Shown: piece by piece, positions 47,564-59,301 of the stretch | Layout of the letters: each line of letters opens with the position of its first letter | Numbering within the stretch: position 1 is the stretch's first letter | From: Euptelea pleiosperma | Taxonomy: Eukaryota; Streptophyta; Magnoliopsida; Ranunculales; Eupteleaceae | Assembly (NCBI GenBank): GCA_035048495.1 | Contig: CM068553.1 | Coordinates: 15,377,190 to 15,441,189, forward strand | Direction of reading: 5' to 3' | Length of the DNA: 64,000 nt | Position numbers and translations under genes: made by a program | The notes under the pieces: model-generated | Seen by the model: the letters and a program-made list of their open reading frames with translations, nothing else | Database searches by the model: none | Told to the model about the DNA's origin: nothing

Positions 47564-49304
47564 TCATAAATATAAATGTACCTGATCATCATTCGGGTCG
47601 TCGGACTGATGCTGGTCTTGGCTCGGAGGCGGTATGTTAGCTGATTGCATGGAGCGAAAAAATGCAACCATCTGCTCTTGCACCATCCTACTCACTTGGT
47701 CCTGCATCTGCTCCTGCATCTGGGATTGGGCTTGCCGATGCATCTCTTCCTGTTTTTGCATCCGCTCCTGCATCTGCTCCTGCATCTGCTGCATTTGCGA
47801 CTGCATCTGTTGGAACTCATTTTGAAGAGCCTTATAACTGGAACTGGATGAGCTAGATGATGAGCCAAAGACTGAAGTCGGCGTCGGGCCTAGACCAAAG
47901 CCGCGTACCCGTCCATGTCGCTCTGGGGGCATCACGCTGGTATAAATCTCGTCAGCTGTAAGTGCGGGAGTAGAACTCTCACCACTCTCTGACACTCGAC
48001 TCTGTGAAAGCTCTCTAAATTTGGACTGCATTCCAAATAAATTAGTTAGTAGAAGACAATTATATTTTTATTTAAAATAGACATCTTATATACCATGATA
48101 TCAGCAGATGTAGAATCAACTGGAGACCCGTCTTTTTTAAGATGGGTTCGGAAGAATAAGTCAACTCGACTCGGTGCAGTACCGTCTGTCCTACTCCGAG
48201 CCTATTCTTGAAGAAAAAACATATAAATTATTAAACAATAATAGGTCAAAGTAGCTTCAAAAAACAAGCAGTGATATATTGAAATCATATACGCACCTCC
48301 TCATCTCTGTGGCACGCAAAACTCTTCGTGCCCCCAGTATGTTTCATGGTCTGCTTACTACGGTTCGCCTTATTTTGGTTTGACAATGTCTGCAACAAAT
48401 TCATTGTCATGACATAGAAAATGGTTAATAAAATTTTATTTTTTAAAATACCTGAAACTCATCACTACTCCAATATACGACTAGAGAGGCCCAATCAGCA
48501 TCTGAGATGCCTATGGGTTTATTCTGTAATCGAAGCTCATCCGTGTCCATGGCATCATAATTTTTCTTCAAATCATTCCTCCAATCGCTGTATTTAGTTC
48601 CCATTGACTGCATGACCCACGGTCTGTGGTCATCACTAATATCAACTTGTTTCTGAAACGTTAAGCAACAACACTGTTAAAAATCACATCGTTTACTAAA
48701 ATTGAAAATGGATAATAACTAAGTCAAAATTAGTAAAAGTAGTGTTAAAAAATCATGTCATCTACCTTTACTTTTTGCCACATCCTCTCCTTCGCATCAT
48801 CAGGAATGTTAGACCATCTCTTTAACTGTAACGATGCGTGACCAGAATGCCTAACAACTGTCCCCAATACTTGTCCAAATGAACGAGCCCCATCACCTAC
48901 AGGTTGGCCTACTTCATTCCATTCAATTTGCATTTTTTGGCCAAATGGAATGCCAAAATGACCCACTCCTCGTGTGGGCCCTCTCCTCCGGACGCTGGTA
49001 GAAGCTGTTTCAAAAATTATAACAAAAACACGTCAATGAGTATACAAAATTTATAACATCAAACAATAATATCAGCAACTTATATCATACCAGCGCTACC
49101 AGGCGTCGATTGTAGGGCTGGTGATGAGGCTGGAGATGGAGCTGCAACTGGGGATGGGGCTGACGATGGGGATGGGGCTAGCACTGGGGATGGGGCTGGC
49201 ACTGGGGATGGGGCTGACGATGGGCCTGATATTGTCGATGGGGCCGACACTGGCAATGGGGCTCTCGATGTAGTCTTCCTAGACACTTTATTTTGTCGAG
49301 GCAT
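47564..49304 (-). CDS. TNPA-like CACTA protein (plant transposase_24 type)
   Basis: Exons read right to left: 49304-49089 (MPRQNKVSRKTTSR then A-P-S-P repeats), 49004-48766 (GHFGIPFGQKMQIEWNEVGQ, ARSFGQVLGTVVR, KERMWQKVK), 48652-48452 (DDHRPWVMQSMGTKYSDWRN, KPIGISDADWASLVVYW), about 48391-48300 (NRSKQTMKHTGGTKSFA), about 48200-48095, and 48031-47564. The last has a serine run and a glutamine/methionine coiled coil. Donors GTATGA, GTAGAT and GTATTT and CAG acceptors fit. The order matches the family that binds CACTA subterminal repeats. No stop in the core exons, so it could still be expressed. Outer exon limits are approximate. Confidence 0.8.
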
Positions 49305-52300
49305 ATCTAAATTCTTGCACGAATAATATTAGGCCATATATGCACGAATAATATTGACAGAATAAATCAATGTACAAGAACTCAATTTCATTAATCAAAC
49401 ATATTACAAAAAGAAAATTACAACATATATTAAAAATTACAATGGATCATCCTCATCATTGATGAAAGCTTGATCTACTCCATAACCTTCAACAACAACT
49501 CCGTCGACATCATCCCTAACCCAATTGACATCATCATTGGAGTCGGGTTCCTGTTGGTACAACCCGGGCTCATTTATTTGGAAAGGCTCTTCTTCTAGGT
49601 CCTCAGTTGACACCATATCGTATGTGTCTCGTGGTTGTGCCTTTAGTACAACGCGCCAATCAGCATTGTTGGTGTCTTGAACATAAAAAACTTGTTGTGC
49701 CTGATTTGAGAGAATAAATGGTTCATTGGTATTTAAGGCTCGTTTGACATTCACACAGTTGAACCCATACTCATCTTGTCGGAATCCCCCATGAGTCAGG
49801 ACATCATACCAATGACATTTAAATAACACGATCTGATTTTCGCCAGGATACTGTAGCTCCAGGATATCATTTAAAATGCCATAGTATTCGACATTGCCTG
49901 TTGTTGGGTTCATGTCTCTCGCGCTTGCAAAGCTATTAGTCTCTGCAGTTATAAAAACTCCACTATTTTGAGTTTTTCTCTTTCTCTCTCTATCTTCTGT
50001 GTGAAATCTAAACCCTTTCACAATATACCCCTTAAAAGATTTCACTGTCCAAGAAGGACCCAAAGATAACATTTCGAGAGATTCATGTACTTGTTCGCCA
50101 TTTAATCGCATCTGCGAGACCTAGGCATGTTTGAAAAATAAGGTTAATACATTTAAACTATATATAATTACACTTAAAAAATAAATGTGTTTGTATGATA
50201 TCTAAACCGTACATGTTGTTTAAACCATGAAGAAAACTCCTTGATATGTTTCAGTTCAACATCCCTAGGTCCCATACGTCGATTATTGGTATTGATTATT
50301 AGTTTGTGTTCCCTGTACAATAAATAACACGTCAATAAGTACCAATTTATATGAAATACATACCGAAAGTAGATTTGGAATGATTAGTCTTACTCAATAA
50401 ATGGAGCGACTTCGGGGCAGTTGTTCAGCACATAAAGATGAGCTTGTTCCCAGTCAAGGTTGCTTAGCATGTATGTTGTAGCCTTCCCTATGGCACGACC
50501 AATTCCTGTAAAAATGGATAACTTCCCACGTGATTCAGCATCAATAGCATCGCTATTCCGTTGTGGCCGGTTGAACCTCGTTTCAATGTCATGCAAGTAT
50601 CTCGAGCAAAATATCAATGATTCTTCACAAATATACCCTTCGGCAATTGACCCTTCCGGATAATTTTTATTTCGAACATATGTTTTGAGCCTATGCAGGT
50701 ACCTCTCAATTGGATACATCCACCGATATTGTACGGGTCCGGCCACCTTAGCTTCACCAGCTAGATGAATGGGCAAGTGCACCATTATATCAAAAAATGC
50801 CGGCGGAAAGATCATTTCTAATTTGCAAAGTGTTACAACAATCTGCGATTCAAGTTGCTCCAATTCTTTCACATTCAACACCTTCGAACATAACTGCCTG
50901 AAGAACGTGGACAACTCAATCAAAACTGAACACACATTCTTTGGTAAGTTACCACGTATTGCAAGTGGAAGAAATTGTTGCATTAGAACATGGCAATCGT
51001 GACTCTTGAGCCCCGAGATCTTGCAATTCTTCACTTGAACACATTGTGAGAAATTCGACGAATAACTATCTGGAACCTTCACATCTTTCAAGATTTGACA
51101 GAACTTCCTTTTCTCAACCAAAGACATTGTGTGACATGCAGCGGGAAGTAAAAGTTTCCTCCCATCTGGAATGGGGTGAAGTTCATTCCTTATACCCATT
51201 AATTTCATATCCAGACGAGCCTTCAGGTTGTCTTTAGAACCCTCCATATTTAGCAGTGTCCCGATCACATTATCACACACATTCTTTTCAATGTGCATGA
51301 CATCCAAATTGTGCCGCAACAAGAGATCTTTCCAATACGGCAATTCAAAAAAAATGCTCTTCTTTTTCCAATTCTTAGGTAAATTGCAATCATCCCTCTT
51401 TCTCTTCTTCCCAGTTTTATCTTTATCTGACTTCTCAAATGTTATCTGCTCGTAGTCCCGTAACTGGTCGAGCACATCCCCACCGGTCAATGGTTTTGGA
51501 GCACTTTTTAATTCTTTTCTGCCATTAAACGACTTCTTATTATGTCGGAATTTATGATCAGTTGGTAGGAATCGACGATGTCCCATATAACATTCTTTAT
51601 GTCCTTCTTGCAATCTGACTGAACAAGTATCCTTGTGGCATGAGGGACAAGCAAGTTTTCCCTTAGTGCTCCACCCTGACAAGTTCGCAAGTGCAGGGAA
51701 GTCATTAATAGTCCATATGACTCCTACATGACACCGAAAATTTTGTTTTAAAGAGGCATCGTATGTCTCAAATCCATCTGTCCATAATTCCTTCAATTCT
51801 TCGATCAATGGTTGCAGGTACACATCGATGTCGTTCCCAGGAGCCTTAGGGCCAGGAATAAGCAACGTCAACATGAAAGATGTTTGTTTCATACACATCC
51901 ATGGCGGCAAATTATATGGAATAATAATTACGGGCCATGTACTGTGAGGAGTACTCGTATAACTAAAAGGAGTGAAGCCATCGCTCCCTATCCCAACTCT
52001 AACATTCCTCTGTTCAGAAGCAAACGATGGGTATTTCTCGTCTAAAGCTTCCCACGCCATCGAATCTGCTGGATGCCTCAACACGCCATCTTTTGTACGA
52101 CCCTCGGCATGCCATCTCATGTTGATATTCGCTCAAAAGTGCTTATTTTAAGCACTTATCCTGTTAGCGTTATCGCACTCTCCTACGAAAAACTGCTCTA
52201 ATTATCCATTTTCTACGTAAGTGTCTCTTCTGTTGCGTAGAACACACTTTTCCGGACGAAATGGTATATTTGCATGCATTAAACACATTTTTGGAAGTCT

Positions 52301-52578
52301 AGATATAAAGCCGTTCTGATTGAGTCTCATTACGCGCTTCTTTTGTCGCAGGAAACCCGATCAGACGGCTCTCAAGACTGGTGGGCCCATATCTAACTGC
52401 CAGAGTCTAGGACCGAAGCACAAGAGCCAATAGGCTGAGGATAAGAAGATACATACCAAATGCCGGGAGAACCAGAGACTCGGGAAGGCCTGAGAGAAGA
52501 TTAAGAGAGAAGGAGAGACAAGCCCTCAATGAAGAGACTAAGGAAATTAAAGCTTATCAACTAACACAAGATGAGGAC

Positions 52579-52633
52579 TTGCTCAGTTGGTAAAGCATGC
52601 AGAAGACCAAGTCAAAGACCAGGGTTCAAGCCC
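52579..52633 (+). other. tRNA-like A-box/B-box module in LTR G
   Basis: TTGCTCAGTTGG (A-box-like) at 52579 and GGTTCAAGCCC (B-box-like) at 52623 are 44 bases apart, the spacing in a short-variable-arm tRNA. AGGGTTCAAGCCCCT can form a T-arm hairpin. No pairing acceptor stem, so not a tRNA gene. The same pair is found in LTR D (12912/12956) and LTR H (62209/62253), and degenerate in LTR B (3446/3488). Confidence 0.7.
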
Positions 52634-53221
52634 CTCTGCTAGCATTTTTTCTTGATGTTGTAATATTTTCTCTCTCATCTCTCATTTTTCTCTCCAAATC
52701 ATCATTCTCTCTCTAATTTCAAATCCACATCATCTGATCCTCTCCCCTCCCTCAATCACTCAATTTACGGCCTACCTTGGCCAATTTCCATCGCCCGATC
52801 ATCACCGTCCATCTCTACCACAGGATCGCTTAGTCAGGCCCCCAATCATCCATCTCACCATCTCATAAATTCAATGGCCCTCATCACTTCATGATCAAAC
52901 CTATGGGCCTAAGCCAAAGAGGAATAGTGGGCCCACTACCCATGGCCCAGCCATTTGGTGGGACCCACATACCAAACATAGAGGGGATTTTTAAAAGAAG
53001 AGAGATAATATTTGGGGAAAGATTTTAGAAACAAATATTTTCAAAATAAAAGGGAATCTTTGGTTTTTCAAAAATAATAAAGAAGGGGATTTTGTTTGAA
53101 AAAGAATGAGAATTTCCAAAAGAGAGAAGAGGAAAAGTTTTAGAAACCGTAGGTTTCTATTATAGCAACCCACGGTTCCTACCAAAAAAATGGAGGAACT
53201 ATGAGGAAACCTAACGGTTCC

Positions 53222-53229
53222 TATATAAG
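53222..53229 (+). promoter_or_regulatory. TATA box of LTR G
   Basis: TATATAAG upstream of the CT-rich leader and about 1.47 kb before AATAAA, which implies a long R region in this LTR. Confidence 0.5.
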
Positions 53230-53497
53230 AAGGAGGCAGCAGCCTTAAAGCCTCTCGCCGATTCCTTATCTCTTCCCAAAAAAAAAAACCCTAGCCGCTC
53301 CCTCGATCTCTACCACGTGTTGATCAAAACCCCAGCCGTTACACCCTCATCCCATCACATTTTCTCCTTCTTCCTCACCCAACACTCCAGCGCCTCCACC
53401 TCCCCTTCACGTGCCACTTCACCAGCAGCAACAGCAACATCTTCAAGGTTGCAAACACCCCTGCAACCTCCCTCTCTTTATCTCCTCCACACCGCCC

Positions 53498-53531
<34 letters not shown>

Positions 53532-53690
53532 GAAAAAAAGAAAAACAAGACAGCACCGTTTCTCCTCCCTGGTGCGCCTCTAAAAGGTAAGCCTTCCTCT
53601 CCTTTATCTCCGCTCCCTTTCTCTATTCACTCACCTAGCCATCCTTCACACAAAAACCAAAAAAAAAAAAAAAAAAATTTTTCAAGATCA

Positions 53691-53906
53691 CCGGAGTTGC
53701 AGGTTGCAACTCCGGCAACCTCCATTAATTCCGGCCAACTGTGCTGATCACATACCTCTTCCTCCTCTCGCTAGCACACACCACCGTGCACACCTCCGCC
53801 TGCAACCACCGTGTTCAACAGCCAGCAGCCCAGCCTCACAACCGTCCAAAGAAGGAGATCGTCTTCTTCGTTTTTTTTGACCGGAGTTGCAGGTCTGCAA
53901 CTCCGG
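53691..53906 (+). repeat. Two perfect hairpins in LTR G
   Basis: CCGGAGTTGCA, loop GGT, TGCAACTCCGG at 53691-53715; and the same arms with loop GGTC at 53881-53906. Equivalent hairpins lie in LTR D (13842-13866) and, shortened, in LTR B (4633-4652). Confidence 0.9.
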
Positions 53907-55884
53907 CCATCTCTCGTCCCAAACGCCTCCACCCCTGCTGCTGTTGCTGTTTCTCTCCCTCCTTGTCGGTTGCACGTTCAGACAGCCACTCCGCCTCAAC
54001 CACTTTGCTGCCATCACCGTTTTCATTAACATCACAGCACCACTCCGCCTCAACCACTTTGCTGCCATCACCGGTTTCATCAAACATCACAGTCCCACCC
54101 AGTTCACAACGTCTGCAACTCCTCCACCAACCTGCAACTCAGCACCACAACCACCATCACCCTTACACGTCCCTCTCTCTTGGCTTGCTGGTTTGTATTT
54201 GTGCACACCAAGCCACCATTCCTTCACACCACCGTGCTGCCCCTTCTTTCTCTTCATCCTCTCCACACCAACCGTTGCAACAGCAGTTGTTGCTCACGGG
54301 TTCTCTACCCCATCTCCTCTCTTGAACGGTGCGTCTCCAGCCAATGCCCAAGCATTGTAGCACCACGTGGAAACACCACCATGCTGTCATGCTTCCCCAC
54401 CACGTGACCGGCTTCCGCATCATGGCCAGACATCATCTCTGTCCATCTTCACCATTGGTGAGTTCCGAATCCAGGTAATTTTCCATCTTCATTTTCTCTC
54501 TCCTCATTCTCTCATCAATCTCTCTCTAAGTCTCCCAAGTTGTTTCTCTCTCTAAAACCTCCCTTTCCTTCTCTAGGTTTCACTTCTCTCTACTTTCTTT
54601 CTCTAGGTCTCCATCTCTATTTTTCTTTCTGCTTTATAGAATTGTCATTTTATTATCTTTTTATTAGAAGTTTGTATCTCAACATTTGATTCGAATAAAA
54701 TTTAGTTTGATTTTGCAATATTGTGCTCAATTCTTATTCTTAGTTTACTTTAGTGTTTTTGGTTGCTTGTGAAAATTTCTCTCTCTAAAAATCACTAAGC
54801 ATGTTTTAAATCCATCACCATTCTCACCTCTCCATGTTTTCTTGATAAAAATCCGTCATTGCATGTTCATGAGTCGCGCTAAGTAACCCCGAGTGCGGAT
54901 CGACATCCGACACGAGCCACTGTACAACCCTGTGATTTTTGCAGGATTTGAGTGAAAAAGAATCGGATAATTACAAATATTGTTGAGATAAAGGATTTCC
55001 GTAACCAACGACGCGGAAAAATCCTACTTTCACATGTGTTCGGCTGTTTTTGAGCACATAAACAACCTCTGAAGTCTCGGTCTCAACGGAAAATAACGCA
55101 AAATCTTTGCAGGTATTTTCTTATCCTCTGTAGATGAAGTGGAAGCATCTTCAGTAGAGTGACGTGTAATCGGTTTCCACCTGGACTCACCACATACGAC
55201 ACATTCATTTGCGGTCTCATGCTCCTTCCAGTATAACATGCAGTCATTCGGGCATGCATCTATCTTCGTATAATGCATCCCAAGATCCCGAAGGATCTTT
55301 TTGGATTCATAATGATTCCTGGGCAACGTTTCACCAACAGGAAGTGCCTCCTTTAACAACTCAAGCAACATGTCGAATGATTTGTTACTCCATCCGTTAA
55401 GACACTTCAAGTGTAATAACCTTACAATAAAAGATAATTTTGAAAATTTTGTGCAACCTGGGTACAGTTCAGTCTCGGCATCCTTTAACAATTCATAAAA
55501 TTTATTCGCTTCTGGATTTGGCTCAGTCGATCCAGTCTCATTCAATTCATTCTCCTCTTTACGATCAAAGTTCGACATTCCATATACATCTTGTAACATT
55601 CCTTGCATATCATCACCCTCGTCAGCCTCATCACTCATATATTCATTATCATACTCCCCATGGTACAACCAGACGGTATAATCCGGTATTATCCCAATCA
55701 ATACTAGGTCCCAATATACTTCTAGTCGATCCTTTAGGAATGCATGACAACATTTTTTACATGGACACTTGATCTTGTCTCCATACTCTGAACGAGAAAA
55801 TGCAAAATCCAAGAATTGTCCTACTCCATTTAGATACTCGGGACTATTTCTTGGCTTCCCAACCCAACTTTTATCCATCGGCAT

Positions 55885-57167
55885 ATCTCCTTCAAAATGA
55901 CGCCACCTTCAACTGAAATTAAGCATGTAGTCACACACAACTCAAATGCACATGCATCATGTTTCCTATCTCCTCTCTAAAGGGTGGGTTGATCCTATCC
56001 CATTCAGGAATGCATAATCTCCAGTACACTCAATAGCCAAGTGATTATTTCTCTTTGAAGGAAAATTTCGGCAGCATTTCTCCATAGTTCTCCAAGTACA
56101 CGACTTAGACTAGGGGCAAACATGTCACCTTGTCTAAATATGTACCCAGAGAACAAGAGGAATGCTCGCCGAAACTGTCCTACAAATGGAAATAAACACT
56201 TTAACAACTGATTGTACCAGAGATTATGCATTCCCAAACTGTCCAAAGGGACAATTCAAGAATCAACAACAGACAATTACTCCTTATCACCAAAAAGACA
56301 ACAAAGTTGTTCACTTGAATTTAGTCTCAAATGAGAACCAAACGTCATAGTTTACAACTAATGTATTCCAAATAGGTGATAAGCCACATAATTGTCACAA
56401 AGTGATTCTTGAACGGGAGATCTAAGGTTTAATGCATATACATGCATGATGTGTGTGTGTGTGTGTGTGTGTGCACAATTCACATTTATATACAACATAA
56501 ACTTAAGATAAATTAACAATTACTAACTAAGAACAAGTATAAATAATGACAAAAATCCAACTAAATATCTAGAGAAAAAGAGGTGTTATATAAATCAAAT
56601 ATGAGAGAAATACTTGATTTGGAATTAGTTACTTTATCTGATAATGAAGTATTTCTACCAACATATATACATTACAAAATCTATTCCATTAGGCTAACGA
56701 TGAATATAGAAAGACACATACTTATCAAAATAAAAATAAAACATATGGAAAGACACATGAGAATAGGAGAATAAAACCCAATGATAAATATAAACAAGAT
56801 ACACGAGAATAAAAGAAACGCAAAATAAGTAGGCTAATGATGAATCTAAAAAGATACACAAGAATAGAAATGCGAGTATGAACTTATCCTTATTTTGTAT
56901 TCCATAATGATGAACCTTAATGCAAGCAGTTCTTTGTTATTAATCATGGGTTCTAACATTTTGTAAATACTTGTGAACATGCAAGCTACCTTGGAAAAGG
57001 TGCTGATAAATAGTGTTGAGCTTTACTTGATTATCACACATCCTTATGGTTAGTATCTACTAAAATCAACCATTGATTCACCAAAAATCAGCCATTGATT
57101 CATCTTCTATATGGGTACACCAAAATGGGCTTCAAAAATGTGTTCTCAAGTGCAATCAGTCAGCCAT
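55885..57167. other. CACTA interior upstream of TNPD
   Basis: Non-coding as far as I can see: short AT-rich frames only and a TG run at 56451-56473. It is probably the large first intron between the leader exon near 58.8-59.0 kb and the TNPD start codon at 55884. Confidence 0.5.
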
Positions 57168-57176
57168 TTAAGGCAT

Positions 57177-58397
57177 GGGTCGAGCTCCATTGACAGATCT
57201 AAAATGACAGATAAAATGACAGGGACACAATATAAGCCACGTGGCACACTGTTATAGGACTCGGACCATATGGATGTTTGTCATATCCCATGGTGGACCT
57301 ACAAACCAAAAATCAGCCTGATTAGTGATTTATAGGCTTTTGGATTGGCCTTTTTTTCATGGGCTGATCTCAACTGTGGGAATTTGAGCAATATTTGAGG
57401 TACAAAGATGCAACACTTATTAAATCACTAATCGGGCTGATTTGTGGTTTGGAAAGTCCACCATGGGATTGGACTTATTTTCATGGGCTGATCTCAATTG
57501 TCGGAATTTGAGGTACACAGATGCAACACTTATAAACCACTAATCAAGCTGATTTGTGGTTTGTTAAGTCCACCATGGGATTGGACTTATTTTCATGGGT
57601 TGATCTCGACCGTGGGAATTTGAACAGTATTTGAGGTACAAAGATGCAACACTTATAAATCACTAATCAGGCTGATTTGTGGATTGTAATAGAGCATCTC
57701 AAACGCTATGCTATTCCACCGTGCTATCCTAAAATTTAGCACGGTGGGTCAAAAACAGGTGCTCCAATGCTGTGCTATCTCAATGCTAAATTATATCATA
57801 TGCTATATCTCGTGCTATATTTGGCACAGGATATGGCATATGCTATAATTTAGTATATAGCAGCTTTTTTGGTTTTGACTCTTTGGACTATTTACACCTT
57901 TAGATCTTGTACCCCAAATAATGCTCAATATCCCACGGCTAAAATCAGCATATGATTGGCTGATAAGCAGTCCACATGTCACTTTTTTAGAGGATGCTGA
58001 TGGTACGGATGTTTGACCAATCCCTAGGTGGACCTACAAACCAAAAGTCTACTTGATTAGTGGTTTCAAACCTTTCAATCTTGAACCCCAATTATTGCTC
58101 AAATTCTCATGTTAAAATCAACGCATGAAAATGACTCCAATCCAAAAATAGCATTGAGATATAGCATTGCACCATTGAAGCATGCCGTGCCAAAATAACC
58201 AAAATGGCACTGTAGTTGTCTCAAAATATAGAATTAAGAGGGCCTTTTGGCATTCTAGAGTTGGAGATGCTCTAAGTCCACCATGGGATAGGGCAAACAT
58301 CTGTACAGTCACAGTCCTGTAACAGTGTGCCACATGGCTTATATTGTTTCTCTATCATTTTACCTGTCATTTTATATCTGTTAACGGAGCCCAACCC
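57177..58397. mobile_element. MITE with long arms, Mutator-type duplication
   Basis: Arms beginning GGGTCGAGCTCCATTGACAG and, on the other strand, GGGTTGGGCTCCGTTAACAG stay similar for about 120 bp through AATATAAGCCACGTGGCACA. Flanks TTAAGGCAT (57168-57176) and TTAAGGCAA (58398-58406) give an 8-of-9 match. Between the arms, about 120-bp tandem repeats (TTTTCATGGGCTGATCTC, GATGCAACACTTAT, AGTCCACCATGGGATTGGAC) run from 57350 to 57680. A second MITE sits inside. Confidence 0.88.
57690..58272. mobile_element. MITE nested in the previous MITE
   Basis: Ends GAGCATCTC and GAGATGCTC (CTCAAACGC at the left, TTGGAGATGC at the right) with TAA at 57687-57689 and 58273-58275. Without it the tandem repeat reads TTTGTGG-TTGT-TAAGTCCACC, as in the neighbouring units. 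A TWA duplication suggests PIF/Harbinger, but a TA duplication (Stowaway) is also possible. Rich in ATGCTATAT-type words. Confidence 0.75.
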
Positions 58398-58406
58398 TTA
58401 AGGCAA

Positions 58407-58795
58407 TTACCACGGACTATGCCCATGTGGAAACAACTCAAATCCAACGCTCAGAAATCACTAATCAGCTTGATCAGAGGGTTTAAAATTTTGGGAAAGT
58501 AGACTTACAGACCACAAATTAGATTACAGACCAAAAATTTGAGGAAAATAGACCAAACATTAGCTTGATCAAAGATTTCTAAGCGTTGGATTGTACGTAG
58601 TCAATCGTTTTCAAGGGTTTTATCCCTAAACCCTCAAAAGAGGGCTTTTGAGGGTTTCAAAACTAAAAGGGGATAGAGAATATGAATCAGGTTGATTTTT
58701 GCTATACATATCCACCAAGGAGTGGTAAAAACAACCATTCGGCCATATGGGGGAGGAGAGGTACGAAAACAATTAAAAAATTATAACATACCTGC
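58407..58795. other. CACTA interior, repeat debris
   Basis: Contains AATCACTAATCAGCTTGATC and AATCAGGTTGATTTTTGC, fragments like those in the MITEs of this window. No gene. Confidence 0.4.
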
Positions 58796-58985
58796 GGCTT
58801 CGACGAACGGCGGAAGATGAACGGAGGGCGCGACGACGGCGACGGCGACAAACGTACACTTGACGAGCGGCGAAGACGAATAGCACTCCGGTGGAGGCGA
58901 GGGCAAAGGGGTGAAGGGAGGAGGAGAGGGCGGTGAAGGGGGTTTCGCACACAGCAAGAAGAGAAGAGGGGTTTTCGCGCGGATG
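58796..58985 (-). other. Probable leader exon of the CACTA transcripts
   Basis: GC-rich, proline/serine-type frame on the minus strand ending GAAGCCGCAG followed by GTATGTTATAAT, a good donor. It lies just inside the right subterminal repeats, where En/Spm-type elements begin their transcripts. Its coding status is uncertain. Confidence 0.45.
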
Positions 58986-58989
58986 CGAA

Positions 58990-59301
58990 AACCCAAAATT
59001 TTTTTTTTTTTATAACCAGACCTATAGCGACGGCCACCACTTGACCGTCGCTAAAACTATACATAGCGACAGCCAGAACCGTCGGTAAATGGGTCTTATA
59101 ACGAGGGTCAGGATCTGGCCGTCGCTATATATAGTTTTAGCGACGGATTATATCTGGCCGTCGCTATATGTAGTGTATTTTTTGGCGCCAATTCGATGTA
59201 CCGACAGTTGGGCCTTTTACCGTCGCTATATGTATATTTAGAGACGGTTTTCTCTGGCCGTCGCTAAAAGTCCGTCGCTATAAGCCGAATTTCTTGTAGT
59301 G
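58990..59301. repeat. CACTA right end and subterminal repeats
   Basis: Several GACCGTCGCTA and TAGCGACGG words in both orientations, then GCCGAATTTCTTGTAGTG. Mirrors the left end at 44282-44870. Confidence 0.92.

Larger units (their letters stand above)
52123..55032 (+). repeat. LTR G, solo LTR inside the TNPD exon
   Basis: 2910 bp, TGATATTCGCTCAAAAGTGC...AATCCTACTTTCA, with exact CATGT duplications at 52118-52122 and 55033-55037. It carries the best tRNA-like module of the family (52579-52633), TATATAAG at 53222, poly-A near 53501-53526, two perfect hairpins (53691-53715 and 53881-53906), AATAAA at 54694-54699, and GAGTGCGGATCGACATCCGA near 54890. No internal element sequence is left. CT-rich open frames inside are composition artefacts. 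Confidence 0.95.
49437..55884 (-). pseudogene. TNPD-like CACTA transposase, split by a solo LTR
   Basis: Begins MPMDKSWVGKPRNSPEYLNG, a cysteine/histidine part (CPCKKCCHAF), then YTKIDACPNDCMLYWKE and CVVCGESRWK. At CSKTAEHM the frame is broken by the LTR 52123-55032 and resumes at MRWHAEGRTKDGVLRHPADS. Then come GSDGFTPFSYTSTPHSTWPV, FPALANLSGWSTKGKLACPS, RHNLDVMHIEKNVCDNVIGT and FDIMVHLPIHLAGEA. A small exon 50312-50213 and a last exon 50111-49437 (GYIVKGFRFHTEDRE, YYGILNDILELQY, FKCHWYD) complete it. This is the transposase_21/DUF4218/DUF4216 order of TNPD proteins. Apart from the LTR I saw no stop in the exons. Confidence 0.92.
44282..59301 (-). mobile_element. CACTA (En/Spm-type) element, 15,020 bp
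   Basis: Starts CACTACAGGAAAAAAGACTT and ends AATTTCTTGTAGTG. Exact ATT duplications lie at 44279-44281 and 59302-59304. It holds TNPD- and TNPA-like genes on the minus strand, dense subterminal repeats and a 180-bp satellite. It landed four bases upstream of the ATG of the MULE transposase. It contains a solo LTR (52123-55032) and a nested MITE pair (57177-58397); without them it is about 10.9 kb. Confidence 0.95.

Noticed and set aside
47634..47856. Cysteine-rich or proline/alanine-rich plus-strand ORFs
   Set aside because: These are antisense frames of the glutamine/methionine coiled coil encoded by the TNPA-like gene.
52579..52633. Possible functional tRNA gene in LTR G
   Set aside because: A and B boxes and a T-arm hairpin are present, but the acceptor stem does not pair and no anticodon arm was found. 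Kept as a tRNA-like module only.
53501..53526. Poly-A tail of a retroposed gene
   Set aside because: The A run is inside LTR G between TATA box and hairpins, with no coding sequence or duplication around it; another A run lies at 53660-53677.
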